Of a DNA stretch of 64,000 nucleotides, positions 1 through 8,028 are shown in pieces; the first letter of the stretch is position 1; the number at the start of each line of letters is the position of its first letter. A model generated the notes under the pieces. That model was not told the DNA's origin and did not search any database. It was given only the letters and a program-made list of their open reading frames with translations. The stretch is from assembly GCF_000797495.1 (NCBI RefSeq), contig NZ_JTGN01000021.1, positions 1 to 64,000 on the forward strand, in the 5' to 3' direction. Both the position numbers and the translations under genes were made by a program. This stretch comes from Robinsoniella peoriensis (GTDB taxonomy: Bacteria > Bacillota > Clostridia > Lachnospirales > Lachnospiraceae).

Positions 1-1228
1 TCTCTGTATATGTCTTTTTTTTCGCTCCCTCTTTGTAGCATCCTTCTCTATAAAGGCATTTTTTACATTTTTTTATATCAAAAGTATAGGTTATCCGCGC
101 ATTCCTGCCCTCAGCTTTTTGTTTATTCAGATATTTATGGATTGCCATATGCCCTGCTTTACATTGATACATTAAAGCATCTTTGTTAAATTCAAATTTA
201 TCTTCCTTTTTACGATTTCCTTGTGTAACATTACTGCATAATCTAGCGACCAGTTCATAATCTTCTTCTCTTGCAGCATCTATATTTTTTTTGCTTGCAT
301 ATGCCTTGTCACCAATAACTGTTTTAATCTCCATTCCTGCTTCCCTGCTTTTCTGTACCAGGGCTGCCAATTCCTTTCCATCCGTTTTCTCTCCGCTGGT
401 TATTGTGGCAGCTGTAATAATTCTTTCTTCCGTCATGGCGATATGTGTTTTATATCCAAAGAAGGAGGTGTCTGCTGTCTTATGTCCAATTTTTGCATCC
501 CCATCTTTTGAGGTATCCATTTGTTCAAGGTCATCACGGACAGCTTCTTCTAATAATTTCAATTTTTCCTGCACTTTGGGATAGCTGCATATCGTTTTAT
601 TCTCTTTTATAGTGGAAATAAGCTGATTGCAATACGCCAGTTCTTTTTCCAAAGAATCTTCTGTATTTTTAGCAGGAAACTGGTTTTTCATTGTTTCTTC
701 CACTTCATAAACGGTACGCCGTAGTTTTTTTGACCTTTCCTGTAGTGCCTGCCGCGGAGTCATTTGATTGTATCTTGATTTTGTATGTGTGGCATCAACA
801 ATAATGGTTTTTGATTTTATGATTTCCTGCTCTAATGCAATCTGGACTGTTTTCGCAATCAGCATATCTAAAAGTGCCATATCTTTTAATCGCAATTTAC
901 GAAATTTCGTCAATGAGCTGGGATTAATAACCTCCTCCTCCGGCACCATATCCAGAAAGTATTTAAAAGACATATCATACCTGGAACGCTCTACGACATC
1001 AACATCCGATAGATCATAAATTGCTTTTAACAGCAGATATTTAAACATGCGGATAGGTGGAACTGCATTACGTCCGTTATCAAGACAATATTTATCAATT
1101 AACTCTTCATAAATAAATCCGAAGTTTACGAGTTCTTTTATCTGTCGGAGAAGATTATTCCTGGGAACCACCAATTCATATATTTTCATGTAGGAACTTA
1201 ATACTAATTTTTGTTGTTGATCTACCAT
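1..1228 (-). CDS. IS1182-type transposase, C-terminal end cut by window edge
   Basis: About 409 codons are visible on the minus strand from an ATG at 1228, preceded by an AAAGGCGGTG ribosome site; the frame runs off the left edge. The N-terminal part (residues about 30-135, with NAVPPIRMFKYLLLKAIY) is the DUF772 region typical of IS1182/IS5-like transposases. A DDE-type catalytic core follows, with the first Asp in IIVDATH (D145) and the second in VIGDKAY (D307); the Glu would lie beyond the window. A Cys-containing stretch (KKCKKCLYREGC) near the left edge is also usual in this family. No frameshift is seen in the visible part, so the element may be intact. The outer end of the element probably lies near 1290-1320, but the matching terminal repeat is outside the window. 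Confidence 0.9.
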   Translation of the reverse strand, partial: MVDQQQKLVLSSYMKIYELVVPRNNLLRQIKELVNFGFIYEELIDKYCLDNGRNAVPPIRMFKYLLLKAIYDLSDVDVVERSRYDMSFKYFLDMVPEEEVINPSSLTKFRKLRLKDMALLDMLIAKTVQIALEQEIIKSKTIIVDATHTKSRYNQMTPRQALQERSKKLRRTVYEVEETMKNQFPAKNTEDSLEKELAYCNQLISTIKENKTICSYPKVQEKLKLLEEAVRDDLEQMDTSKDGDAKIGHKTADTSFFGYKTHIAMTEERIITAATITSGEKTDGKELAALVQKSREAGMEIKTVIGDKAYASKKNIDAAREEDYELVARLCSNVTQGNRKKEDKFEFNKDALMYQCKAGHMAIHKYLNKQKAEGRNARITYTFDIKKCKKCLYREGCYKEGAKKKTYTE

Positions 1229-1416
1229 AAAAACACCGCCTTTATTTGATACATACATTATATCAAAAACAGACGGTAATATCTACTTTTTCAGTGCCCT
1301 CCTAGCTGGCTGTTTGGAGTAAATTCCCTATAATTATGATGAACATCTGTCATACTTCTACAAAGTGGTGACATCGGATACTGACATCACCGTTGCGTTC
1401 TGATTTTGTTTTACTG

Positions 1417-1977
1417 TTATTCCGGATTGCCGTACTTCACAATTATAATCTCTGTGGCTTTAAAGGCTCCGTCATCTTGTGATTCTCCATATACCAATAC
1501 ACTGGAACCATCCTTTAGATCACTTTGTTGTCCGTCATCTATTGAATAGGAACTGCCATCCAATTTTACGTATGCAGTTTTAAAACTGACGTTTTGAGGA
1601 TCATATACAACATTGGTAATGCCTCCGCCGTCTGAATTTCCAGTGGCAAATGCCGGTTCTGTTGAAAAACTTGAGTTAGTGAGATTTGTAACCTTTCCGT
1701 CTACCGGAGCAGAGGCAAGAAATTCAGCTGCTGTTTTTCCATAGTCAGTATTCGCTTGAGAATTATCGCCAGAAGGATCTGGCATGTATCCTTTATCGTC
1801 TGAAGCAGATTTGTCTGCTTTAGCAGTACTCTTTTCTGACATCAGAGTTTCTGTCTTTTCCACCTGGGTATTCTCTGTTATATGATTCTCTTTTTGATTA
1901 TCCGTTTTCGGATTACCGGAACAACCGGTACAAAATACAATGATAACAAGTAATAACACACTCAATAATTTTTTCAT
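1417..1977 (-). CDS. Small secreted lipoprotein of unknown function
   Basis: A 186-residue protein with a classic lipoprotein signal: a Lys start, a hydrophobic core and the lipobox FCTGC with the acylated Cys at about residue 19. An AGGAGG site precedes the ATG. Residues 20-95 are polar and rich in Lys, Glu, Ser and Asp, probably a flexible tether. Residues 95-186 look like a small beta-rich domain (GGGITNVVYDP, YVKLDGSSYSIDDG, GSSVLVYGE, ATEIIIVKYG), somewhat like DUF5666/OB-fold lipoproteins, but I cannot assign a family firmly. It lies downstream of the RiPP-like precursor, separated by a probable terminator, so a shared function is not implied. Confidence 0.8.
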   Translation of the reverse strand: MKKLLSVLLLVIIVFCTGCSGNPKTDNQKENHITENTQVEKTETLMSEKSTAKADKSASDDKGYMPDPSGDNSQANTDYGKTAAEFLASAPVDGKVTNLTNSSFSTEPAFATGNSDGGGITNVVYDPQNVSFKTAYVKLDGSSYSIDDGQQSDLKDGSSVLVYGESQDDGAFKATEIIIVKYGNPE

Positions 1978-2124
1978 TAATGGCCTCCTGTATTTGCTTA
2001 TTTGTTTTACACCAAAACTTCTATTCCAGCCACTATGTAAATAGGTACGGATACTGGAATTTATAATTTACACAGCTATCTAAAATGTTATATAATATAT
2101 GGAATGGAGAACATAGATTAAATT

Positions 2125-2158
2125 CTGGGCATTATGGCCCTTAACCCATAATGCCCAG
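2125..2158 (-). terminator. Probable terminator after the Cys-rich peptide gene
   Basis: A perfect 13-bp inverted repeat (2125-2137 and 2146-2158, CTGGGCATTATGG and its complement) with an 8-base loop lies about 100 bases after the stop of the precursor gene. On the minus strand it is followed by a weak AATTTAAT tract, so termination strength is uncertain. Confidence 0.55.
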
Positions 2159-2259
2159 TATCTGAAGGTAGGCAGAGTATTTTATGCTAAGCCGTAATTA
2201 ACGTTCGGCTATAATTGTATAATTAGATTCTATGAACTGTACTTGTGAAACGGGTTAAA

Positions 2260-2457
2260 TTAATAATTGCTTGCTGCAGTACCATTGGCGCTTCTGTTTG
2301 CAATGTTGCCACTGATGCAGTTACATCCACAGCCACTGGAATGAGTAGATCCTGCAGCCTTTGCAGTAGCGCTTCCTGAGCTACATACACAATGGCATGC
2401 CATAACCATGGTTTCTTCTGTTTCCGGGGTTCTATTCAATGGATTGATAATTTTCAT
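2260..2457 (-). CDS. Cys-rich RiPP-type precursor peptide
   Basis: A 65-residue peptide with a very strong AAAAGGAG ribosome site 9 bases before the ATG. Residues 1-20 form a leader-like segment with an acidic patch (PETEET). The rest is rich in Ser, Gly, Ala and Asn and carries two CxCxC clusters, C21-C23-C25 and C43-C45-C47, about 17 residues apart. This composition resembles clostridial Cys-rich peptides modified by radical SAM/SPASM maturases (the CLI_3235 or CcpM-associated type, ranthipeptide/sactipeptide-like). The adjacent gene upstream is the remnant of such a maturase, which supports the call. No exporter or immunity gene is seen. Whether it is still modified is doubtful, because the neighbouring enzyme is broken. 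Confidence 0.7.
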   Translation of the reverse strand: MKIINPLNRTPETEETMVMACHCVCSSGSATAKAAGSTHSSGCGCNCISGNIANRSANGTAASNY

Positions 2458-2514
2458 ATTGTGTTCTCCTTTTCATCTATGTTTTTCTCTGCCTACTCTC
2501 ATTCAAAAGTAATG

Positions 2515-3485
2515 TTAATGCCTTTCTAACGTGGAAATCAGTTTGATTATATCGGGATACCGTTCCATGACATCGTGATACACACAGAGTTTATTTAATG
2601 CCGAATCACGTGTATCCTTACATAATTTTCTTTTTTTCTCCAGGTCTATGCCGTTCTCATTATAGCATTCAGCATAACAGATATCACACAATGTAACAGC
2701 CCAGCATTTAGAACAGTCATTGATTGAACGGCTCTCATACTGACTCAGATAATATTTTGATATTGCCTCAAAATCTAAGCCTGTGTCTACGGATCCGATG
2801 CTTGGAGACTCTCCAATCTTTTCACAAATCTTATATGTTCCATCGGTACATACATACAATCGTCTCTGTATTGGAATACAGCATGCATTATATGGGTATC
2901 TGTCCATGGGTTCACTTACCAGACGGCGCTGGTGTATTGCTACCAGTATCTGCTGCAAAAATACCGTATATAAATTAGGTGTCTGTGGTAAATCATTGCT
3001 GTCCTCAATTTTATTCACTGCCCAATCAACCCAGCTGATATCCTTTGAACTGTCATAATTTTGCTCCCTCAATTCTTCAAACACGCTTTCTGGGATAGAT
3101 CCGGGCGCGGGATAAGTAGCGGACACGGTAGTTCCTGCTGGAAGAAAATCTAAAGACTCAAAGAAATCATTGATTTCATCAAATCTTTCCTTTGTAAAGG
3201 GCGGCATGAAAACCGAACTGAACAGCAACTGCGTTTTACTGTCATACTTTTTAATCGCATCACAAAGCAGCTTCAGTCCTCTGTATGCCACATCAAAAGA
3301 TGGCTTGCCGTTTGCAAAAACCCGGCTCTTGTTCTGTATATTTTCTGCCCATCTATACTCACAACAATATTCATATTGGGAATCTGCACCAGGTACTCTG
3401 CAATTTCCCTGGTCATCAGCGTCAGATTTGTAGTGAAACTAAAGTCAATCTTTGTTTCTCCATATTCTGTTACACAGTAATCATG
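2515..3485 (-). pseudogene. Radical SAM/SPASM peptide maturase, truncated and frameshifted
   Basis: The C-terminal part (about 260 residues, up to the stop at 2515) is a SPASM-type domain with many Cys residues: NACCIPIQRRLYVC, KICEKIG, then CSKCWAVTLCDICYAEC and a final Cys. Upstream, the reading frame changes: YGETKIDFSFTTNLTLM and NIVVSIDG lie in one frame and QNKSRVFANGKPSFDV in another. One missing base in or near the GGG run at 3348-3350 would restore SIDG-AENIQNKSR, as expected for a CcpM-like enzyme. Further upstream the frame closes at 3486-3488, and the part that should carry CxxxCxxC and the GGE motif is absent. A GTG at 3291 could start the C-terminal part, but that product would lack the catalytic core. 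Confidence 0.75.
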
Positions 3486-3699
3486 TTACATGCGCCAGTC
3501 CACTGAAACGTTCTTTTTGGGATACCCCATGATCAATTAAATAGTATAGATGTGTTCGATTGGAGGCATTGACTCTGTCTAATCTTATTTTGATCACCCC
3601 GTTTCCATTAAGTTGTTCGATATGCTCAGATAATACCATATTGAAAATCATCTGGATTTTAATTTGTAAAAAAAACCAGTTTTTTTGTCTAAAATGCAA
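3481..3699 (-). pseudogene. 72-codon open frame, possible relic
   Basis: A short frame directly upstream of the maturase remnant, ending at 3481. The segment VIKIRLDRVNASNRTHLYYL loosely resembles the strand-helix region that follows the SIDG motif in radical SAM proteins, so it could be a fragment of another such enzyme joined here by deletion. There is no good ribosome site and no recognisable domain. I would not treat it as a functional gene. Confidence 0.25.
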
Positions 3700-3744
3700 A
3701 CTGTATAAAACGGAAAAGTATTACCATTGGATTATGATTAAACG

Positions 3745-3796
3745 TAAAAAAGACCTCCGCATATGCTGTTATTATGCCAGCATATACGAAGGCCCA
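3745..3796 (-). terminator. Rho-independent terminator of the UroD/ABC operon
   Basis: On the minus strand a long stem (GGCCTTCGTATATGCTG pairing with CAGCATATGCGGAGGTC, with GU/mismatch positions) is followed directly by TTTTTT. It lies 21 bases after the stop of the last operon gene and separates it from the RiPP remnant. Confidence 0.85.
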
Positions 3797-3816
3797 TCCG
3801 AAAAATATAAATTCTT

Positions 3817-4872
3817 TTATCTGCCGCTCCTGGTTACCAGTTCCTCCAGCGCTCTTGCTTCCGCTTCAGAAGAAGCATTTACTTTCAATAAAACTCCTTC
3901 CGGCTTCACATGCTCCAGCATGAATTGCAGTTCCCCGGGAAGCACTTCTATATGTACTAATTTCCCTGCATCCTGAATCTTGTTGATGGTCTCGATCCAA
4001 TGGGATGCTGTGGGTGCTCCTGCTCCATATACCCACTGGATTCCGTCCAGTTCCTTTATCTGCAGCAGACGGTCCAGATGCTTCAGCGCTCCACAGCCGT
4101 CAAGATGGAATATGGACTGATCTAAAAACTGAAGTTCCTTCATAAGCTCCGGGATGATCAGCTCTTCAAACATTTCCGGTGATATCATACAGCAGAAATC
4201 ACAGCTGGTTACATACCACCGCTTAGGATGCCAGATTCCCATCCAGTTGCTGCTGCCTGTCTGATATTTTGTGGTGATCTGATACATTTCATCGTAAATG
4301 CTGCAAAATCCGTGATACAATTCCATGATCTTACTTGTTATAAAATCCGGGTCTTCCAGGGTATCAATACAGAGCTGCTGCGGTCCCCTCATGGACACCA
4401 GCGCGTCTGCCCCCGGATGGAGATCCGGTATTCCTACAAAATACCGCCCCCTGGCATCCTCTGTCATTGCCTCGGTCATTTCCCTCAGTTTCTTATAATA
4501 GAAATTTTGCCTGTCTATTTTTAATTTCCCAATTTCCGCCGTGTCGGCTTCTTCCAGGAAATGGGCTGCCCAGCTTGTAGTTTCTCCAAAAGTAAGGGGC
4601 GTTCCGTAGAAAGCTGCAAACTGGTCCGGTCCCAGATCCGGAAATGCCATGGGATAAGCCTCTGCGCCGTAATAGGTATTCCCGATATCATGGTTCGTCC
4701 TGGCAAGCATATAGTCGATGTCGCACCAGCGCTCCATCAATGTCCGCTCCTTCTTATCTTTATACACACTCTTAGGATTTTTCAGACCGGTTATGCACAC
4801 AAGCGGCCTGTCATGGTTTTCTCTGCTCCAAAATTGTTCATATCTTTTCTGAATTTTTTCCCAATCCTGCAT
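3817..4872 (-). CDS. UroD-superfamily protein (methyltransferase-like), operon end
   Basis: A 351-residue soluble protein of the uroporphyrinogen decarboxylase superfamily, which also holds the methylcobamide:coenzyme M methyltransferases MtaA/MtbA. The C-terminal half carries FHLDGCGALKHLDRLLQI (H256, D258, C260), in the place where MtaA-like enzymes bind zinc with a His-x-Cys set, followed by LDGIQWVYGAG, a typical barrel-strand segment. It is the last gene of a sugar ABC operon, 14 bases after a distant paralogue, and has its own terminator. There are no haem-synthesis neighbours, so a role in porphyrin synthesis is unlikely. The actual substrate is unknown; a methyl-transfer or C1-related step on the imported compound is a guess. 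Confidence 0.8.
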   Translation of the reverse strand: MQDWEKIQKRYEQFWSRENHDRPLVCITGLKNPKSVYKDKKERTLMERWCDIDYMLARTNHDIGNTYYGAEAYPMAFPDLGPDQFAAFYGTPLTFGETTSWAAHFLEEADTAEIGKLKIDRQNFYYKKLREMTEAMTEDARGRYFVGIPDLHPGADALVSMRGPQQLCIDTLEDPDFITSKIMELYHGFCSIYDEMYQITTKYQTGSSNWMGIWHPKRWYVTSCDFCCMISPEMFEELIIPELMKELQFLDQSIFHLDGCGALKHLDRLLQIKELDGIQWVYGAGAPTASHWIETINKIQDAGKLVHIEVLPGELQFMLEHVKPEGVLLKVNASSEAEARALEELVTRSGR

Positions 4873-4886
4873 TTCTTTTCCCCCTG

Positions 4887-6125
4887 TCAGTAGATATCTG
4901 CAGTAAGTTCCTTTACGATTCCCACTGCTTCTTTGATTTTGGTTATATTTCCATGGAGCCTGTAAATATCCCGGAATATAAATTCTATTTTACATCCTCT
5001 GGCTGTTTCCAGGGTTTGTTTGATATATTTTCGAAAAGCATCTTTATCAAATTCCCCTTCCACGGCTAAATAATTCGGTGAAGGCTTTCTGGAATAAATA
5101 ATCGAAGAATGTGCCAGCCGCTCACTCATGACTGCCTCATTGCACCAGGGAGATATGGATACCTTTCTAAGATTTGGAATTCTGCTGATGCCATCATCCC
5201 AGAACACGTCCACCGGCTCACAGCAGCCATAATAAATCAGACCGAATTCCTTTGCCATCCTGCAGTAATATGGAAGTATAAACTCCCGGAACATCTCAGG
5301 AGAAAGGCCTACGCTTTCCTGACTGTTTAAATGTCCCCAGGTATCCGTACTGATGACCAGCCTGTTGTTACCGGTCAGTTCCTGATTAAAGCAATAACTT
5401 CCGCTTCCCATATAATCGTTTCCGTTATTTAAGAACAGCAGCCCATTCTTTTCCTGCCATCTTAAAAAACGGATCAGATCCTGCAGTACAAAATCCATTA
5501 GCTTATGAAATTCCTCCGGTTCCGACAACATAGAACAAAACATATTTTCCATTCCCATGAGGTTTACGACCTTTTGAGTCAATCCAAATTCCCAGAAATT
5601 AATGTTATTTTTGATTCTCACCGGGAGAATTCCATCCAGGACTTCCCGGGCAGCATCTGCCTTATCCTTTGTTGAATCCCCATGAAAAGTAAAGACAGAT
5701 TCCTCCAGCATCAAGAGCCCATCCTCTACATTTTCAAATGCCGGTTCAATATGATAACCAATGCCGTCACTAGCATATCTTCTTTTCAGATCCAGATTAT
5801 ACGGGCGGACTTCTATTTCTTCATACACCGTGAAATAATCAGGCACAACCTTATCATCCCCGGTCACTTCATAGGCAGCTATGGTCTGCAGTAATTTCCC
5901 CTCCATCCATTTCCCCATTTCACTGGAGCACTTTAATGGAGGTATAATCTCCCCCAGGAAGGTTTCTTCTTCCATAACAACCATTGGGCGTTTCCCCTGA
6001 AGGACATTGTGGGCATACCACAATTCTTCCTTTTCTTTCATCTCAGGCAAAGATGCATATTCCAGCTGCTTTTTTGCCAGTTCTCTTAAATAAGCTTTTT
6101 CCCTTTCCGTTATGAGCTCTTTCAT
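4887..6125 (-). CDS. UroD-superfamily protein, GCCEP type
   Basis: A 412-residue soluble protein, distantly UroD-like. Its sharpest motif is YYGCCEPVD with adjacent Cys301-Cys302, followed by LRKVSISPWCNE and SRKPSPNYL, all repeated almost exactly in the paralogue at 13398-14669. Paired Cys next to Glu-Pro could form a metal site comparable to the zinc site of MtaA or MetE-like enzymes. The N-terminal region (REKAYLRELAKKQLEYA, ELWYAHNVLQGKRPM) is shared with the paralogue too. The gene follows the permease with 11 bases between them and precedes the shorter UroD-like gene, so it belongs to the importer operon. The reaction is unknown. Confidence 0.8.
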   Translation of the reverse strand: MKELITEREKAYLRELAKKQLEYASLPEMKEKEELWYAHNVLQGKRPMVVMEEETFLGEIIPPLKCSSEMGKWMEGKLLQTIAAYEVTGDDKVVPDYFTVYEEIEVRPYNLDLKRRYASDGIGYHIEPAFENVEDGLLMLEESVFTFHGDSTKDKADAAREVLDGILPVRIKNNINFWEFGLTQKVVNLMGMENMFCSMLSEPEEFHKLMDFVLQDLIRFLRWQEKNGLLFLNNGNDYMGSGSYCFNQELTGNNRLVISTDTWGHLNSQESVGLSPEMFREFILPYYCRMAKEFGLIYYGCCEPVDVFWDDGISRIPNLRKVSISPWCNEAVMSERLAHSSIIYSRKPSPNYLAVEGEFDKDAFRKYIKQTLETARGCKIEFIFRDIYRLHGNITKIKEAVGIVKELTADIY

Positions 6126-6136
6126 CTTCCCTCTCC

Positions 6137-6967
6137 CTAACCCTTTATTGCTCCCGCCGTCAGTCCGCTTGTCATATAGCGCTTAAATACAATGCCTACC
6201 AGCAGCGTCGGGAACATTAATACTACTCCGGAAGCCAGGATTGCTCCCCAGTCAAAATTCCGGTATCCCATAAATTCCATAATTGCCATGGGTGCAATCT
6301 TCGTCCTTGATCCGCATAATACCAGTGCAAAAAACAACTCGTTCCAGGAAAAGAAAAACGTCATAATGGCAGTGGCAGCCAGCCCCGGTGCGGCTGAAGG
6401 CACCACAATCTGTAAAAATGTCTGAAAATAATTGCAGCCGTCAATCCTCGCCGCCTCATCCAGGGACTTGGGAATCTGGGCAAAAAAACCAATCAGCATC
6501 CATATCTGAAATGGAAGGGCAAAGGTGGTAATTGCCAGTATAATCATGGTATAACTGTCCGTCATCTGAAGTTTCTGGCTGACAATATAAAGGGGAATTG
6601 CCAATACGACCGATGGTATCATACGGGCAATTAAAATCGAGTTGGACAACTGCTTGCTTCCGAATACATGAAAGCGTGTAAAACTGTAAGAAGCGGTAGC
6701 ACCACATATTACTGTAAGGGCTGTGACACAGGACGCGATGAATAAACTGTTTAAAATAGCTTTTCCAAATCCGGCCTTCTGAAATACGGACAGATAATTG
6801 TTGACGGTCAGCTGTGCATCCAGATTAATATTCGGTGTCAGCAGATCTCCGGTCATTTTAAAGGAATCAAAGATCATAACAAACAATGGGATAAGGATAA
6901 ATGCCAGAATAAATACCAGATATATCATTCCGGCTATTTTAAAAGGATTTTTTTTCGCTCTTTTCAT
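6137..6967 (-). CDS. Carbohydrate ABC transporter permease, MalG type
   Basis: A 276-residue inner-membrane permease with six predicted helices. The binding-protein-dependent transport loop EAARIDGCNYFQTFLQIVVP (about residues 175-195), which contacts the ATPase, places it in the CUT1 family. It lies 12 bases downstream of its MalF-type partner. No ATPase is encoded in this operon; CUT1 systems of Clostridia commonly share an MsmX-type ATPase encoded elsewhere. The C-terminus YMTSGLTAGAIKG is typical of MalG/AraQ-like permeases. Confidence 0.93.
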   Translation of the reverse strand: MKRAKKNPFKIAGMIYLVFILAFILIPLFVMIFDSFKMTGDLLTPNINLDAQLTVNNYLSVFQKAGFGKAILNSLFIASCVTALTVICGATASYSFTRFHVFGSKQLSNSILIARMIPSVVLAIPLYIVSQKLQMTDSYTMIILAITTFALPFQIWMLIGFFAQIPKSLDEAARIDGCNYFQTFLQIVVPSAAPGLAATAIMTFFFSWNELFFALVLCGSRTKIAPMAIMEFMGYRNFDWGAILASGVVLMFPTLLVGIVFKRYMTSGLTAGAIKG

Positions 6968-6979
6968 CTGATCTCCCTC

Positions 6980-7888
6980 CTATATTTCTTCATTAATCTT
7001 ATTCATGGAATGGATCAGGCTCACTCCGGTAATTAGAATAATTGCCACAATCATAATTGCAAGCGCCGAACCTTTTCCCACTGCAAAGCCCTGGAATGAC
7101 AGCTCATAGCAGATATACTGAAGCGTTTTCGTAGTATTAGCCGGGCCTCCTTTTGTCAGTACATATATAATATCAAAGGTTCTGATGGCATCCATAAGGC
7201 GGATTATTAACAATACCAGCAGAGATGGCTTTAATGTGGGAAGGGTCAGATACCAGAAGATCTGCCACGAATTCCCGCCGTCTACTCTGGCTGCTTCAAA
7301 TGGTTCAACCGGCAGTGTCTTTAAATTGGCATACATCATTATATATACGAAGGGAACTGCTTTCCAGACTTCCACGATAATTACAGAAAGCATAGCCGTT
7401 GACGTACTGGCAAACCATCCGGGGCCCTGTATTCCCACCAGTGCCAGCACCTTATTCACAATTCCGAATGTGGGTTCAAACATAAACTTAAATGCAAGGC
7501 AGATAGAAACCGGTGCTACCATCATAGGCAGGAGCAATACCGTTTCCACTGCTTTTTTTCCATGTGACATATTTTCAACCACCAGTGCCAGTGCCAGTCC
7601 CATTGCCATACTTATAGGCACCGATACAACGGTAAAAATGAAAGTAATATATAACGCATTCCATATATTTCCGTCCTGAAACAGGGTGATATAATTATTA
7701 AATCCATTAAATTTAATACCCGCCGCCGGATTCAGCAGGTTCCAGTTTGTGAAACTGCTTCCTACCACAAATACAATAGGAACAATAAAAATCGTTAAAA
7801 ACAATAATATGGTAGGTCCTAAAAACAGATATGGAACATACCGGTGTGACCGGGTGACTCCTGTGTTGTGTCTTCTTTTACCAGCCAT
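6980..7888 (-). CDS. Carbohydrate ABC transporter permease, MalF type
   Basis: A 302-residue CUT1 permease. A short Arg/His-rich cytoplasmic start leads into helix 1 (YLFLGPTILLFLTIFIVPIV), and the ATPase-docking loop EAARVDGGNSWQIFWYLTLP is clear. A TAAGGAGG site precedes the ATG. It follows the binding-protein gene, from which it is separated by a hairpin that may lower its expression, and it pairs with the MalG-type permease. The substrate cannot be read from the sequence. Confidence 0.93.
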   Translation of the reverse strand: MAGKRRHNTGVTRSHRYVPYLFLGPTILLFLTIFIVPIVFVVGSSFTNWNLLNPAAGIKFNGFNNYITLFQDGNIWNALYITFIFTVVSVPISMAMGLALALVVENMSHGKKAVETVLLLPMMVAPVSICLAFKFMFEPTFGIVNKVLALVGIQGPGWFASTSTAMLSVIIVEVWKAVPFVYIMMYANLKTLPVEPFEAARVDGGNSWQIFWYLTLPTLKPSLLVLLIIRLMDAIRTFDIIYVLTKGGPANTTKTLQYICYELSFQGFAVGKGSALAIMIVAIILITGVSLIHSMNKINEEI

Positions 7889-7916
7889 TGTGTTACCTCC
7901 TTATAAGCCAAACTAA

Positions 7917-7981
7917 AAGGGCCATTGCACCCGTACCTCCCTGAAGCAGTTGAGTACTTCAGTCCAGTTGCAACGACCCTT
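7917..7981 (-). terminator. Intercistronic hairpin/attenuator after the binding-protein gene
   Basis: In the minus-strand RNA, AAGGGTCGTUGCA (7981-7969) pairs over 13 positions, two of them GU, with UGCAAUGGCCCUU (7929-7917), followed by UUUUAG. An inner 6-bp hairpin (CTGAAG/CTTCAG, 7941-7962) lies inside. The position between binding protein and permeases suggests partial termination or mRNA 3-prime protection that keeps the binding protein more abundant. Confidence 0.65.
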
Positions 7982-8028
7982 AAAACTTACGATCTGCAAG
8001 CCCTGCCACGCAGTATCCTCATGCAGGC

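Noticed and set aside
2515-3291. Complete 258-residue SPASM protein starting at GTG 3291
   Set aside because: Upstream sequence in two frames clearly continues a radical SAM protein, and no ribosome site supports that GTG.
3817-6125. UroD-like genes as haem biosynthesis enzymes
   Set aside because: No other tetrapyrrole genes nearby, several paralogues together, unusual Cys motifs and location in a sugar importer operon.
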